Assembly: GCA_947034895.1 (NCBI GenBank)
Contig: OX344765.1
Span: forward strand, 50,101,001-50,165,000
Length of the DNA: 64,000 nt
Origin: Rhytidiadelphus loreus
Lineage: Eukaryota > Streptophyta > Bryopsida > Hypnales > Hylocomiaceae
Direction: 5' to 3'
Part shown: one piece after another, positions 10,968 through 22,830 of the stretch
Layout of the letters: each line of letters begins with the position of its first letter
Numbering within the stretch: the stretch's first letter is position 1
Notes under the pieces: model-generated
Database searches by the model: none
Seen by the model: the letters and a program-made list of their open reading frames with translations, nothing else
What the model was told of the DNA's origin: nothing
Position numbers and translations under genes: made by a program

Positions 10968-11790
10968 TTTAAATAAATAAATTGACAATTATAAAAAAAA
11001 GTCAACGAAATTTTTTTGTGACTTTAACAAATTAAAAGTTGTCAATCTACAAGAAAAACATAAACAAATAAATCCCAATGAAAAATTAAGAGAAAATTGT
11101 TCAAAAAAGATTCCACACGTGGAAGTCTCATTAACAAGTCTAACCTTAAATTTTTTGTATTAGGTTGATGCTATTTTCCCACAATAGCAAAAAAACGATC
11201 TACTTCTATTACCTCTTACATATGCTTCTAAATTCAACAAAATCAAAAAGTGTCAAGATGGATTACAAAAGAGGAAAAAAAATCAAGCAAAATTGCGCAC
11301 TAAATGATTTCTCAAATAAGTAGTGATAATACCATGTGCAAAAAGTGGTCACCATCAAGGAAAACTCCACTACCTTTCAATAAACATGTAAAAATAAGAG
11401 TCAGGTCCTAGTAGCACAATTCTCTAAACCACTAAGAGGTAAACTGCCCAAAAATAGGCAAGACAAGAGGAGCTTAGTAATATCCAACATGCTCTAACTC
11501 CATCCTACAGACAACTCTTATGTACACTAAAACCATACATAATATCTGCTTTTGCTAAATATAATTGCAAACATGACCACCCCTAAGAAGAAAGTGACAA
11601 TGGTACATTCCATCCTAGGATTCCGCATAACACAAAATAAAACTAACCTCAAAAATCACCAACACTCGAGAAAATAGAAAACATAACCAACCTCAACATT
11701 CAAAAAAATTGCAAACATGACCTACTCTAAAAAGTGGGTGACAATGGCACCTACCAAACTCAGGCATCTGCCATGGATACAACATAAAAC
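10968..11790. other. Upstream flank of the JmjC gene
   Basis: AT-rich DNA with no recognisable gene or repeat. It should contain the promoter of the minus-strand JmjC gene, but I see no diagnostic element. Confidence 0.35.
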
Positions 11791-11794
11791 TAAA

Positions 11795-12265
11795 ATAAAA
11801 AAACTACCAACATGCTTCGCTCATAAACCATCACCACGGAGTTCCACTTTCACTGCACAAGGCTGATGTAAGGGAAAGTTAGGGTTTCAACATGAGTGAA
11901 CTCGGACATGTTGCTATCTGAACTGACACTTCGTTCATAAACCATCGCCACGGAGTTCCACTTTCAATGCGCAAGGCTGATGTAAGGGAAAGTTAGGATT
12001 TCAACATGAGTGAACTCGGACATGCTTCCGTCCGAACTGACACTTTGCTCATAAACCATCACCACGGAGTTCCACTTTCAGTGCACAAGGCCGATGTAAG
12101 GGAAAGTTAGGGTTTCAACATGAGTGAACTCGGACATGCTTCCGTCCGAACTAACACTTTGCTCATAAACCATCGCCACGGAGTTCCACTTTCAGTGCGC
12201 AAGGTCGATGTAAGGGAAAGTTAGGGTTTCAACATGAGTGAACTCGGACATGTTGCCGTCCGAAC
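11795..12265. repeat. 114-bp tandem repeat, 4 copies
   Basis: CGGAGTTCCACTTTCA recurs at 11837, 11951, 12065 and 12179, an exact 114-bp period. Each unit includes TCATAAACCATC(A/G)CCA, GATGTAAGGGAAAGTTAGG and CATGAGTGAACTCGGACATG. Copies differ by only a few bases. No coding function is seen. Confidence 0.93.
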
Positions 12266-12269
12266 TCAC

Positions 12270-13635
12270 CAATCTCTGAATTTTGTCCATATCTTTTTAT
12301 TAAAGAATCTAAATTGCAAATGGATTTTTTGAGGTGAAAGGTAACTTCATTTTGCAAATTTTATTAGTTGAAAAATTCAATAATAAGTTTGTTTACTATG
12401 TCAAAACGGCCCCTGAAGTCTGCTGACTTTTAAAACCACCGACTTCTGAATATTTAAGCTATTAAATTCTTTTTTACCTATTTGTTATTTCCTTAAAGCA
12501 TGAAAATGAAGTTTAAAAAAAAGTTTTGAGTATATATTTTCAACATGTTTTTTCAATATGTAAAGGAAGGTTGAAAGTTCTACAATTGAGGAACACATTT
12601 TGGGTAAATAGTTTGAGAGATAAAACCTAACCATTTGTAACAAAATACATTTACTTAAAAATTTTCACACCATATGTGCCCCCAAAACAACACTTTTCGT
12701 AAAAAAAACACATTTCAATTTGATTTTCTAAATTTATTTTTATATAAAAAGCTTTGAAGTATTTTGTTTTGATAAATGAGATGGAAATTATAAAGATTTT
12801 TAATTTATCGGTAGTTGTAGAATTTGTATTGTAAAATTAAGTTAAATTTTTTATTGGTATTCAATTTCAAATACCGTTAAAGAAGACATAAAAACATTGG
12901 ATTTACATGATTTATTACAACATTACAAATTATTCATGATTGAAGTGGACATTACTGAAATCTATAAGTAAATTTTAAAGAACCTTGAACTTTTAATCAT
13001 AACAATGAATCCCTTGAAGATGTTAATCCTTTAATGAAAAGTTATAAACAAAATGGAGATAAGTATTAGAATTTTTATTTTTATAAATTAAGGAAACTTT
13101 GGAGGTTGTTTTGGCATAGTACAAGAACTTTTTTGAAAACATTTTGAACTAATAAAAGTTGGAAATTCAAACAAGCTTTCATCTACAAAATTCCATTTGA
13201 GGTTTGGAGATTTTACTCAAAAGTTTTGGACAAATTTAAGAGAGAGGTTGGGAATTTATTACTTTTCACATTTTTGAACATCCTCTCTGAAATTTGTCCA
13301 TAACTTTTGATTAGAGGATCAAAACTTGAAATGGATTATTGGAGATGAAGTATTGATTTAATTATCAAGTCTTATTAGTTCAAAATGTTTTCAAAAAAGT
13401 TCTTGTACTATGCCAAAACAACCTCCAAAGTCTACTGGATTTTAAGAAAAAAAATTTCAATACTTCTCTGAATTTTGGTTATAACTTTTGATTGAACAAT
13501 TGAAATCTCAAACAGATTTTTGGAGATAAAATTTGGTTCAATTCCACAACTTTTTTCAATCCAAAGTTTTTTGGAAAAAGTTCATTTATTATGCGCAAAG
13601 TACTTCCAAAGTCTGCTGACTTTAATGGACACCGA
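12270..13635. repeat. ~175-bp satellite units in mixed orientation
   Basis: Related units with CTCTGAA(A)TTTTGTCCATA, CAAAACTTGAAATGGATT and CCAAAGTCTACTGG occur at about 12263-12445 (+), 13085-13260 (inverted), 13275-13445 (+) and 13453-13625 (+). The inverted and direct units at 13085-13445 form a large imperfect palindrome around about 13265. The spacing of the direct pair is about 175 bp. The stretch from 12445 to 13080 is AT-rich with no identified feature. Confidence 0.75.
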
Positions 13636-13839
13636 ATTGTACATGAATACTTAATTTAATAGCAAACTACATTGTACAAATAAGATTCAAAAAGATTCAA
13701 AAAATGTTCAACAAAAATCTATTGATTTTGTCACTGCACTGTCCAAATGAACAAAAAAAATGTCACCATTAACAAAAAAAATGTAAAAACAGACATTGTA
13801 GTACCTAAATCAACAGAAGTAAGTTGATTTTTTGTTGAT

Positions 13840-14790
13840 TCAGACGTCATTTTCTAGCAGTGATTGTAGACCAATGGGCCGGGTATTATGACACTGGCTG
13901 CTGCCTTCCGAATACCTCGGAAGATTCACCAATAACAAAGTCGTTAAAGAGCCTGTTGGTTGGTTGCTTGAAACAAATGGCTCATTGTCGTCAGTGTCAT
14001 CACTAGGTGGACATAATGGTAGATCTATTTTCAAGTGCTTTCCGGACATATTTGTATACTGGAGGATTTGTGTATGGATTAGCATGTTGACTGGATCAGC
14101 TATATATATTGTTGGACCGTAGAGCACGCCTTTTTTGGGAACTTGTCTCCACGTTGACCTGTTTGGCAGTATGAAAGGTCTCTTCATATTAACAAGACCA
14201 TGATTGCCCTTGCTCTATACATACAATAGTGCACAATGTAAGTTGAAATCATAGCCAATTATGCTTTCAACAATTGGAGTGGAAACAGGGAGTAAAAGAT
14301 CATGCTTACCCGCTCTTTTTCACGATGGATGTGGAAGAAGAAGCCACGTATAAGACTGAGCGTTGGATTATCATATTTTTCTACTGCCATCTCTACTATA
14401 ATTCGTTGTCCAGTCCCCTCAGGGAAAGGTGATATGTCGTAGTGATCTCCCTAGGGCAGGTTTGGATTCAACTTGAGTTCGATAGTTGCACTATAGATAC
14501 TCTTGACACCCACATGCTCGTTGCCATCCATTGAATAACTTGCCAATTCATCTGGGAGGTTGAAGACTTTGATGTGTCCATCCTTGTGCCAATGTGCTGT
14601 AATTGGTGTTGCAGTTGCGTGAGCTGTTATCCTTAATCTGTGAGGACATGTAGACCCCTCCTCTCTGAATGCTACGTGACAGTAGTACATTGGAGTCGCA
14701 ATGCTTGTCAAAGGACTACCTGCATACCCTCCAACACTTCCCTGTGCTTCATGAGTACTTGCAAAATTGCCAAGCTAAGTTTCACGGTTG
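13840..14790 (-). pseudogene. Unidentified three-exon gene fragment
   Basis: Three coding-like blocks read in order on the minus strand. Block 1, from about 14790 to 14454, contains SPLTSIATPMYYCHVAFREE and HWHKDGHIKVFNLPDELASY. Block 2 is 14310-14450 (GDHYDISPFPEGTGQRIIVE, donor CGG/GTAAGC). Block 3 is 13840-14214 (acceptor TATAG, SKGNHGLVNMKRPFILPNRS, TGA stop). Blocks 2 and 3 join in phase 0. Between blocks 1 and 2 the frame meets a single TAG at 14451-14453, which is either a nonsense change or the AG of a short intron (CCCTAG). The last codons of block 3 coincide with a CACTA-like terminus, so the natural 3' end may be lost. I do not recognise the family. Confidence 0.4.
13843..13862 (-). 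mobile_element. CACTA-like terminus
   Basis: Read on the minus strand the site is CACTGCTAGAAAATGACGTC, which resembles the CACTA(C)(A/T)AGAAAA ends of plant CACTA (En/Spm) transposons. The element would extend towards lower coordinates. No matching opposite end was found, so this may be a relic or a chance match. Confidence 0.4.
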
Positions 14791-14799
14791 TCAGCCATT

Positions 14800-15715
14800 G
14801 CAAACAAGGAAACACACTGCAGGGGGCACATGTAGACAACAAAACAAGAAGGTGGACAAGGAAACAATGAAGTTGGTTTGCCTTCTGTTTGCGTAAAATT
14901 TGACTTGCCGGTAGCAAAGTGAATGTACAATTGAAATGATGTATGTGGGTGTCAAAAAAATCCAATGGATGGATACATCAGGTTGCGGCTCCACTCTGAT
15001 TGCATGCATCACTAGGTGTGAATTTGAACTAGGATAGAATATTTATTGAAGGCCATGTTCTCACGGTGATGTACTAACTATTGATGTTCATTAGTTGTAG
15101 GAACATTGACTAGGAGGACAGAGTGTCTCACCACTCACTGCCATGAATACTCTTCCCAGTATGTGTCCTACAATAAGGACGTATCAGATAAGCACAATAG
15201 AATCAGCAGTAATAAAGATTTTTGAACTCTTCTAGTTAATATCCACCTTCTATTGGAATGGACCATTTTTTATTCACTGGTCACTAGTTTCATCCACTGA
15301 ACTCCTAAATTAACAAGTTAATTTCAACCAATATGTATTTGCCAATATATGTAAACATTGGTTTAAACCTTGAACTTCAATAATTCATTTTTGGATGCAA
15401 TTTAATTCATTCTCAAACAAAAATTGTTATAAATAACTTCTAGACTTCATTTATAAGTTAAAGTGTTTTTTCACAATTTAAAAAAGAGAATTTTTGGATA
15501 CCGACAGCACCTAGTGCAAATCCCAAAGGCAAGCTTTAAATTGCCATTGAACTTGATTTCACCGATTAAAAAATAAGATCCAAGCCACTTCAAGAGATGT
15601 GGTCATTCAGATTGAAAGGGAAGATGCATGTTTGGTCAAACTTGTGGAAGTTTTTACCATACACTCTAGAATATTATAGTCGTCAAACGTCACATAGTAG
15701 AAAGAGATATTTTTG
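14800..15715. other. No gene recognised
   Basis: Mixed-composition DNA with short overlapping frames on both strands (14640-15012). None shows splice-site support or a recognisable motif apart from the upstream edge of the fragment at 13840-14790. Confidence 0.4.
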
Positions 15716-16763
15716 CCCCTAGGGTGCTGAAGAATTAAGTATGCTACATGAAACAATCTCACCATTGGAATTATTGTCGTTCAATCCCATCTTAGAACTA
15801 TTAACCATTAAAATTTTACATCAATCTTGCTCCTTCTTCTATTCAACAAATTTTTAAAGAATAAAAGGGTAGAAGCATGCTTGGGGTACCTCACTTAGAA
15901 ACCAAGGAATCACAAATGAAATAATCAATTCAATTTTCCTATTCTACAAATAAAAATGAAAGTAATTTTTTTAAAACATTAGTTCTTGTTATAGCACATA
16001 TAGTTTAACTATTTTTAAGAATCAAAGCTAATTAAATCTTTAATTTCTAATTTTTAGAATTTTTAGAATTCATGAAGTTGACTTCATGTCAATAGAAAAC
16101 ATGAAATCTAAAAGAATCTTCAATTTTGAATTCTTTTTAGATGTAGCCCCTCTTTGTAATGTATAAGATGGTTTGGAAAATAATTAAAAATAGTTAAACA
16201 TCCCAAATCAAATTTGAAATTTCTACAATTGGTTTCATATGATTTATTGGGGATTAACGTTCATTTACATTAAATTAAATTAAACATAGAGTGTTCAACA
16301 AATTTTGTTGTTGAATAAATTTTAACAAGTTCTTTGTGTGAAGTATTTAATATGTAATAAATACATCAAAATTTGTATTGTTCTTAAGTCTTAACTCTCG
16401 AGGAGGATCCAAAATATTTAAACTCCAAAAAATAAATAAATATATAGGATTTCAAAATATGTAAACTCTAAACAAAACCTAAGTTTCATTTTGCTTCAAA
16501 GGCATTTTAAATCAAAACATTTATTTAAATTGAATATTTAGCTTGTAAAAATTGAATTTTGAAGGAATTTTGAAATTTCCCTTTCAAAATTTACAGAAAA
16601 ATATTGGTGATAGAACTTGTGAATCTAACCATATGGATAGAATCTACAATTCAAAATTGACAACTTTCATTTGTACATCAATTCCAAAACTGCTTCCAAA
16701 TAGCACTTTATAACTGTTTTTCCCAAATTGTCAAATTTGGAAATGGATCCAAACATTTAGGGG
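15716..16763. mobile_element. TTAA/CCCC-family element, right end clear
   Basis: The right end reads TTTAGGGG followed by TTAA (16764-16767). The block near 15745-15805 (CAATCTCACCATTGGAATTA, then TTCAATCCCATCTTAGAACT) is homologous to 61025-61085 inside the better preserved copy at 60584-61485. The left end is uncertain: TTTG/CCCCTAGGG at 15716 is a candidate. The copy is longer than its relatives between the homologous block and the right end, so it has an internal insertion or has diverged. Confidence 0.5.
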
Positions 16764-16899
16764 TTAACCTGATAATAACAATTTGAAATCATGTATAAGT
16801 CAATTTTTTGTAAAATTTAAAAAAAATTTAAAAAAATTCTTACATTTGAAGTTTTGAAAGATTATCATTTTTTCATTGTACAATAGTTGCTTGCATTGA

Positions 16900-17235
16900 A
16901 TAGTTGACTAATAATCCTGGCTTTTATTTATTTTTAGATGGGAAGTAATCTTGACTTTTATTTATTTTTTGTTCTCTAAGAGAGCAAAAACATATTTGAA
17001 ACTAATAATCCTGGCTTTTATTTATTTTTAGATGGGAAGAATCTCCTAACTTTGTTCTCTAAGAGAGCAAAAACATGTTTGAAATTTGAGTCAATAATGT
17101 TTCTACTTCCTTTTATTTATTTATATTTTTGAAAATTTGAGTCAATAATGTTTCTACTTCCTTTTATTTATTTATATTTTTGAAAATTTGAATCAATAAT
17201 GTTTCTACTTCCTTTTATTTATTTATATTTTTGAA
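16900..17235. repeat. Two short tandem repeats (94 bp x2, 51 bp x3)
   Basis: CTAATAATCCTGGCTTTTAT through AAGAGAGCAAAAACAT is duplicated (about 16908 and 17003). A 51-bp unit with TCAATAATGTTTCTACTTCC starts at 17091, 17142 and 17193. They abut the left terminal inverted repeat of the next element. Confidence 0.85.
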
Positions 17236-17968
17236 TTGTCTCAAACTAATAAGGTCAATGTCACTGCATATATTATAAATCTTGAAGATGATAGTGCTCA
17301 TAATAAATTATACATAGATACTTTATTAGTATATACATTGTACAAAAATATTGTGCTTGTAAATTGATTGGGCAAAATGTATTTTTATTACATTTTCATT
17401 TCCTTTTCTGTAAATCAATTGTACTGCAAATATTATAAGACAATGCATATGAAGATAATAGAGTAATCATAGCATAAATCTTAATGCACATACATTTTTC
17501 ATAAATATAGAGCAAGTGAATTGATATATTTTTAAATGAAATAATAAATTATTGCATACCAAGACATTCTTTTTTTTAAAATCAGTTCCAATGCAAATTG
17601 TTGACTGCAATGTATATAGAAATAAACTAGACCAATTTGTAGTTCATGAACATGTAATAAGCATTCCCTACATCAAAGAAAAAAAAACATGAATATGTAA
17701 AGTAAATATAGAGGAATCAAATATAGAGGAATCAATGATGTAAACATCAATCTAAAGTACAAAGTAACATAATATAAAAAATAAGCACAAATTACAAAGT
17801 TGTCATGTGTCATCATCCATAATATTACATAACACATAACAAAATTAATGAATTTCTAATTACAAAATTGTAAGCTAATTCATGCACAGTATCACATAAT
17901 GAAATTAGTTTTTTCCAACAAAACCTGCTGAAGGAAAAAATGCATTCATTTCAATTTCATTATTATGA

Positions 17969-18200
17969 ATGAAGATCACTTGGCAACAAGGACATATGTA
18001 AATTTGACCCTAAATCACCATCTCTACTCTCTGTGCACCTCCAAAATCAATTCTGTACCTATGTGGAAAAAACCATTTTTGAACCAAACTTTGTTCCTCC
18101 ATAACTTTTGCATATAGAATCCAAATGTTGTGTTCTCAGGTGCATTGGAACCTCCTTTCACTTGGCAACAAGAAAATATGAAAATTTGACCAATATAATA
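17969..18200. repeat. ~189-bp spaced direct repeat inside the element
   Basis: CACTTGGCAACAAGGACATA with TAAATTTGACC near 17970 recurs as CACTTGGCAACAAGAAAATA with AAAATTTGACC near 18159. The 18024-18329 minus-strand frame across it has no recognisable features. The interval 18330-19000 has no supported exon. Confidence 0.45.
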
Positions 18201-19019
18201 ATAGTAACTAGTCTCAGTAGCAAAAAGTGGTTGTTTTGAGTGTACCCACAAGAAATGAGTACTCATTTCTTGTTCACCCAACCAATGTAAGTGCTTTACA
18301 CATTGACAAACCTTATATATTACTACCAAGACTTTCTACATACCATTCAATATATAGTGGCTTAATAAGAACATTATGCATTTACAAAATCTAAAGTCTT
18401 TTCATTTATATTTACCTCTGCCTTGTGGTTTTCCATCTTCCTCATTGATCCAAGATCAATGAAGCCTTAGGTAGGTGGACCATCAATGGACATTGATACA
18501 TGTAAATGAAAAGACTAAAATTCACTGAAATGAAGAATCTACATCCCTATATATTCTATAGTAGATTAAACGACATGTAACCAATATTTCAAGTACCTCT
18601 GTACATAAAGGACCTACACTTCATACAAGGAATTCACTATTCTATGCTTGGGTGACAATAAACTTAATTTGTACCCAAATTAATTGTACTATGTCTTTGT
18701 CTCTATGAAATTGTTCATGTAGCCTAATTGAGAGAAGGAAAGTTATGTTTTGGGTCATGGTTTTCTGTTCATAAGGCCTGCTTAGGAGAGGGAAATTTAT
18801 TTTCATCCTCATGCTTTGAGTACTATACCTCCATTTTAATATTGTTCTTTTATTATGAGAAACAGTGTATTGGTAACTAGTGGAGGTACTTAAAGCCCAT
18901 TGTTGTAGCATGGAGATAGATAGTATGTAGTTGTTTTTTACACCTTCTTAGTTCTTGATCAATTACTATATCTTGAAAGTTTATTTTCTTTTAGAATATA
19001 GCTTTCTTCAACAAACGCA

Positions 19020-20430
19020 ATGCATCCAATGACACACACATGTTCTCTTTGTAGTAAAACATTCAACTTTGTAGAGCAATGTGAAGCTCATTTGAGGGGA
19101 AAAAAACATGCAAGAAATCATGAAATGTCTACAAAAGAAAAAGTTGTAGAACATGATTTAATCATTTTTTTAAATCCTCCTGCCATTCATAAAGATATTA
19201 CAAAGTTACGAGCCCTAGGTTTGTCAATCCCTAAAGTTGTCAACCAAGTCATTAAGTGTCAGAAATTAAAAAATAATACATATAAAATGGACACTTCAAA
19301 AATGACTGAAATTTCACATTCATGCATCCTTATGGAAGGTGAAAAAGTACTTGGCATCTATGTTCAAAAAAATTTCCCAAGTCACAAGTGCTAGCAATAC
19401 TACAATCTCGTAGAATTCATTTATGAGCAAGGAGGCATAGTAGACCGGGGATGTGAAAAAGTTGGTGGTAACATGGTGATGTGTGGTTGGAGGCTAGATC
19501 CTTTTACTGACAATATTGCTATGTAAGAACATTCCATATACTTCATAATTAGTTTGACAGTACTTGTCAATGCATTTTGTTTATTGGCAAAGCACATATT
19601 TAAGCCAATGCCATCTAACATTTATACTAACTACACATGCTTATAGATATGCTCAAGCAAAAAGAACAAATCACGATATAAAACCATCAACAGAAGAGAT
19701 CCACAAGCTTGGAGAATCTTTTACTAAAGATGTGTACAAGCTACTTCAACCAGCATTTTCATCTTGGCTACAATTGCTTGAAAATTTGTACCCTACTACA
19801 ATTCCCAGACAATATGGAAGAATTGGAGATACGCCTTTTACCCATTTAGGCATTACAAAAAATGACAAAAAATGACACCCACATGGGTTTCATCATGTGG
19901 TTCACCAAAGGTGATATTCTTATTCATTTTCATTTTTTTTGTTTTTATTTGAAAGTGAAAATTCATATGATTGGAAGAGAGACTTTATATTTGGGGGGGG
20001 GGGTATTTTATTTTAGCATCTATTAATTTTTTTGGAATAAAATAACTAATTCTTGTGTATTATTTATAATAATTATGGTACTATTTATTTCAAAATCTCT
20101 AATTGTGAGCTTATAATTTGGTATTTGTAGAATTTTCCTATGGAATATCAAGAAAAGGTGGGGAGTTTTGTCTACCAGACTATGGGTATTATATTAAACC
20201 AGGAGCCGAACCAGTACTACTATTGGATTCCAAATATGTAAGGCATGGAACAACAACGAATATTGGGTTCTTCCAAATGGGAGTTTCTCTTCTAAGCAAG
20301 AAGTCTACTTTGAATTCATTTGAAAGAATTAGCAAAGAAATTGATGAGCTTCGGAGAGCAAAAAACAAATCTAATAAACATTTGTATGATGAAATTCTTG
20401 GGAATTTGAAAGTGAAGAAAAAGAAGTAGT
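19020..20430 (+). pseudogene. Decayed U1-type zinc finger + TET/JBP-like 2OG dioxygenase
   Basis: Start ATG 19020. Residues 8-28 are a C-x2-C-x12-H-x5-H finger (CSLC...HLRGKKH), the U1/matrin type that binds RNA or DNA. The frame runs to a TAG at 19392-19394, then resumes (QYYNLVEFIYEQGG, MCGWRLDPFTDNIA) to a donor AT/GTAAGA near 19523. The next exon starts after TTATAG near 19645 (YAQAKRTNHDIKPSTEEIHK ... RIGDTPFTHLGITKNDKK) and meets a TGA just before HPHGFHHVV, where this fold normally carries HxD. The last exon from about 20130 reads GGEFCLPDYGYYIKPG, LLLDSKYVRHGTT and GVSLLSKKS: the GGEL/LPxLG strand, PG turn and distal iron-binding His of TET/JBP-type enzymes, which oxidise 5-methylpyrimidines in DNA. 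The acidic iron ligand is not visible and the last junction does not keep phase, so the copy looks dead. Intact relatives would be about 370 residues. The family call rests on motifs recognised by eye. Confidence 0.65.
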
Positions 20431-20459
20431 AGCTTGACAAGTCACCAACTCATCATGTA

Positions 20460-20660
20460 TTGTCACTAATGACATAACATAGAGTAGCAAAGGTAGAGAA
20501 AACAAACATGAATGATAAGATAGGAGTCTCATGAATTGACCATAGTTTGACAGATCACCATGTATTTTTCCTAGAGACATAACATAGAGTAGCCTATGAT
20601 AGGGAAAACAAACATGAATGATAAGATATAAGGCTCATGAATTGACTATATAAGGTCTGG
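20460..20660. repeat. 106-bp tandem duplication downstream of the dioxygenase
   Basis: GACATAACATAGAGTAGC plus ACAAACATGAATGATAAGAT occurs at about 20471 and again at 20577, each followed by a GCTCATGAATTGAC-like phrase. It lies between the pseudogene stop and the right inverted repeat. Confidence 0.8.
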
Positions 20661-21799
20661 TCTGCCTTTTTCACGTATTTCCTCAGATGAAAATATTTTT
20701 TATCCATTTTTCAGACAAAGAAAAATAGATGAGGAATCTAATGCAAGTAATTTTGTATTATTTTGAGCATTTTTTTAATTACTTATGAATTTTCAAACCG
20801 AAAAATTGTAAGTCCCTATTTGTGCCCCCAGGTGGCTAGGTCTTCCATAAAGCATTTATATGCAATTCTAAACAAAGATGGAAAAGCAAAGAGAATGATT
20901 GGCTCTTGCAATTAATAATGCTTTTTTTTATAATTCATTCAATGATTATAGTAGTCAATTTTAGAACCGCCGCATGTCCATTTCACAACTATATACAAGG
21001 GCGGTACTAAATGCCCTAATTGAATTTGAGCCTCCTCCCTTACCTTCAAAATGATCCATTAAAGTTCTAGAAGAGATTGTGGAAGAAGAGTATTCCAATT
21101 AAGGATATTTTCAATTAAACTTATTAGTGACAATCAATGTCTTCTTCGTGATGGACTTATTTTTTGTGCTTTCTTTGGAATGTTGTATTTTGGATGTATG
21201 ATTTTTAGAAAAATTGGGGTCCTATCTTTATAATTTGTACTTGTTTTTTATATTATGTTTGTACTTTAGATTCATGTTCACATCATTGATTCTTCTATAT
21301 TTAAAAAAAAAATCCTTATTGAATTACATGTTTTTCATTCTATAAATTTATATTTTGGAAATGCTTGTTATTCATGAACTACTAATTGGTCAAGAAATTG
21401 GTCAATTATTTCTATATACATTGTACTCAACAGTTTGCACTGGAATTGATTTTTTTTTAAAGTGTGCATGTGCAATAATTTCTTATTTCATTTAAATTTT
21501 TTTTTAATTCACTTGCTTTGTTTATGTAAAATATATGTGCATTAATATTTATGCCATGATTACTCTATTATCTTCATATGTATCTTATAATATTTGCAGT
21601 AAAATTGATTTACAGAAAAAGAAATGAAAATGTAGTAAAATTACATTTTTATACTTTTTGCCCAATCAATTTACAAGCACAATATTCTTGTACAATGTAT
21701 ATACTAATAAAGTATCTACGCATAATTTATTATCCACACTATCATCTTCTTATAATTTGTGCAGTGACATTGGCACACAATTGTAAGGTTTAAGATGAT

Positions 21800-22080
21800 A
21801 TTACTTCTAAATGCCCAAACTGCTTTTTTGGGCAATGTAGAAATTCCAAGCAGCTCACTACAAATGGAGTTTTTATTTTTTCATTTGAAATTTTAAGACA
21901 ACATGTGCCCAAGTAGTAGCTTGAAGGCCCAATAGTTTTCAGCATGGTCACCATGATTCAACATGGACACCCATGGTGACAGCATCAGTGTTCAGACCCA
22001 TGGTGACAGCATCAGCGTGTACATCCACAACGACAACATCAATGTCCACACCCACGGCAGCAACATTAGTGGTGTCTTAT
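21800..22080. repeat. Element fragment and 30-bp minisatellite
   Basis: 21815-21935 (AGCTCACTACAAATGGAG, CATGTGCCCAAGTAGTAGCT) is homologous to the left part of the TTAA-family copies at 52196 and 54884 but lacks termini. 21962-22075 is a degenerate ~30-bp tandem repeat (CATGGTGACAGCATCAGTGT-like, four copies). Any His/Asp-rich peptide it could encode is low-complexity. Confidence 0.55.
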
Positions 22081-22103
22081 GTCCAGAAACTTTGCCAATC
22101 AAA

Positions 22104-22142
22104 CCTAATTCCAAACCTAATCAAGACAGGTTTGGAATTAGG
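22104..22142. repeat. Perfect 15-bp stem inverted repeat
   Basis: CCTAATTCCAAACCT at 22104-22118 is exactly inverted at 22128-22142 around a 9-nt loop. It would form a strong hairpin in either strand. Function unknown. Confidence 0.7.
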
Positions 22143-22830
22143 TGTGGGATTTGGGCAGGCAACCAAAAAAAATTATGTAGTCACATTGTTGTTGCCCTAC
22201 ACTCCATTTCAAAGCCATGAGCTGAGATTTGTGGGCATCAAAAAGCAATTCATTGCCATGAAGCTATTTTTTGTCATGTTCAGTGGCCAAACAATATGTC
22301 TAGGGGGTCCAGGGACCCGCCGCCGTGAGGGGTGAAGCTGTTGTTGTGCTGCTGTGGCCATTGCCATGACACTGTGGCTATCACTGGCCAAATGGTATTC
22401 CATAGTTATGACATATGCCATCATCTATCTCTATCATCGTCTATCTTGACAAGGATTATGGGACAACTCTTCTTTGGGACAAAAGTGAGAACATTTGATT
22501 CTTGAAATTATATATATATATAATTTTTGTAGGTCTTGCTTCTTTATGGGTCCTTCCCCCTCCCCCCCTTTATTTTTCCTTTTGGCGGACACACATCAAG
22601 GACCTTTGACTGTAGGAAGTCCACAAAAAATACACAGCTCCCACCCAGGGTTTGTCTTTTTGTCTTTCTCTTTGTCCTTCTTTCTCTCTTCCTTTCTGTC
22701 TCTTTCTATCTGTTTGTTTGTTTGTCAGTCAGTCACTTTTGGGAGGTGCTAATTTGGGACACTGGCAGCAAGCCCAGGAATTTGTGCTTCAACCTCTCAT
22801 TCAATGCCCTTCTTGGAGTGCTTCTTGGAG

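Larger units (their letters stand above)
17256..21772 (+). mobile_element. 4.5-kb element with ~545-bp terminal inverted repeats
   Basis: The outer ends are CAATGTCACTGCA at 17256 and its exact inverse at 21760-21772. Inside them the sequences stay alignable in inverted orientation for about 545 bp per side (17256-17800 against 21227-21772). Shared blocks include TAGATACTTTATTAGTATAT, TTGTAAATTGATTGGGCAAA, GAAGATAATAGAGTAATCAT and AATCAATGATGT. Similarity looks roughly 80-85 percent, so this is an old insertion. No target duplication was found and no transposase is recognised. The only gene inside is the zinc-finger/dioxygenase pseudogene at 19020-20430. Long inverted ends around a captured gene suggest a Mutator-like or other TIR DNA transposon; superfamily not assigned. 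Confidence 0.75.
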
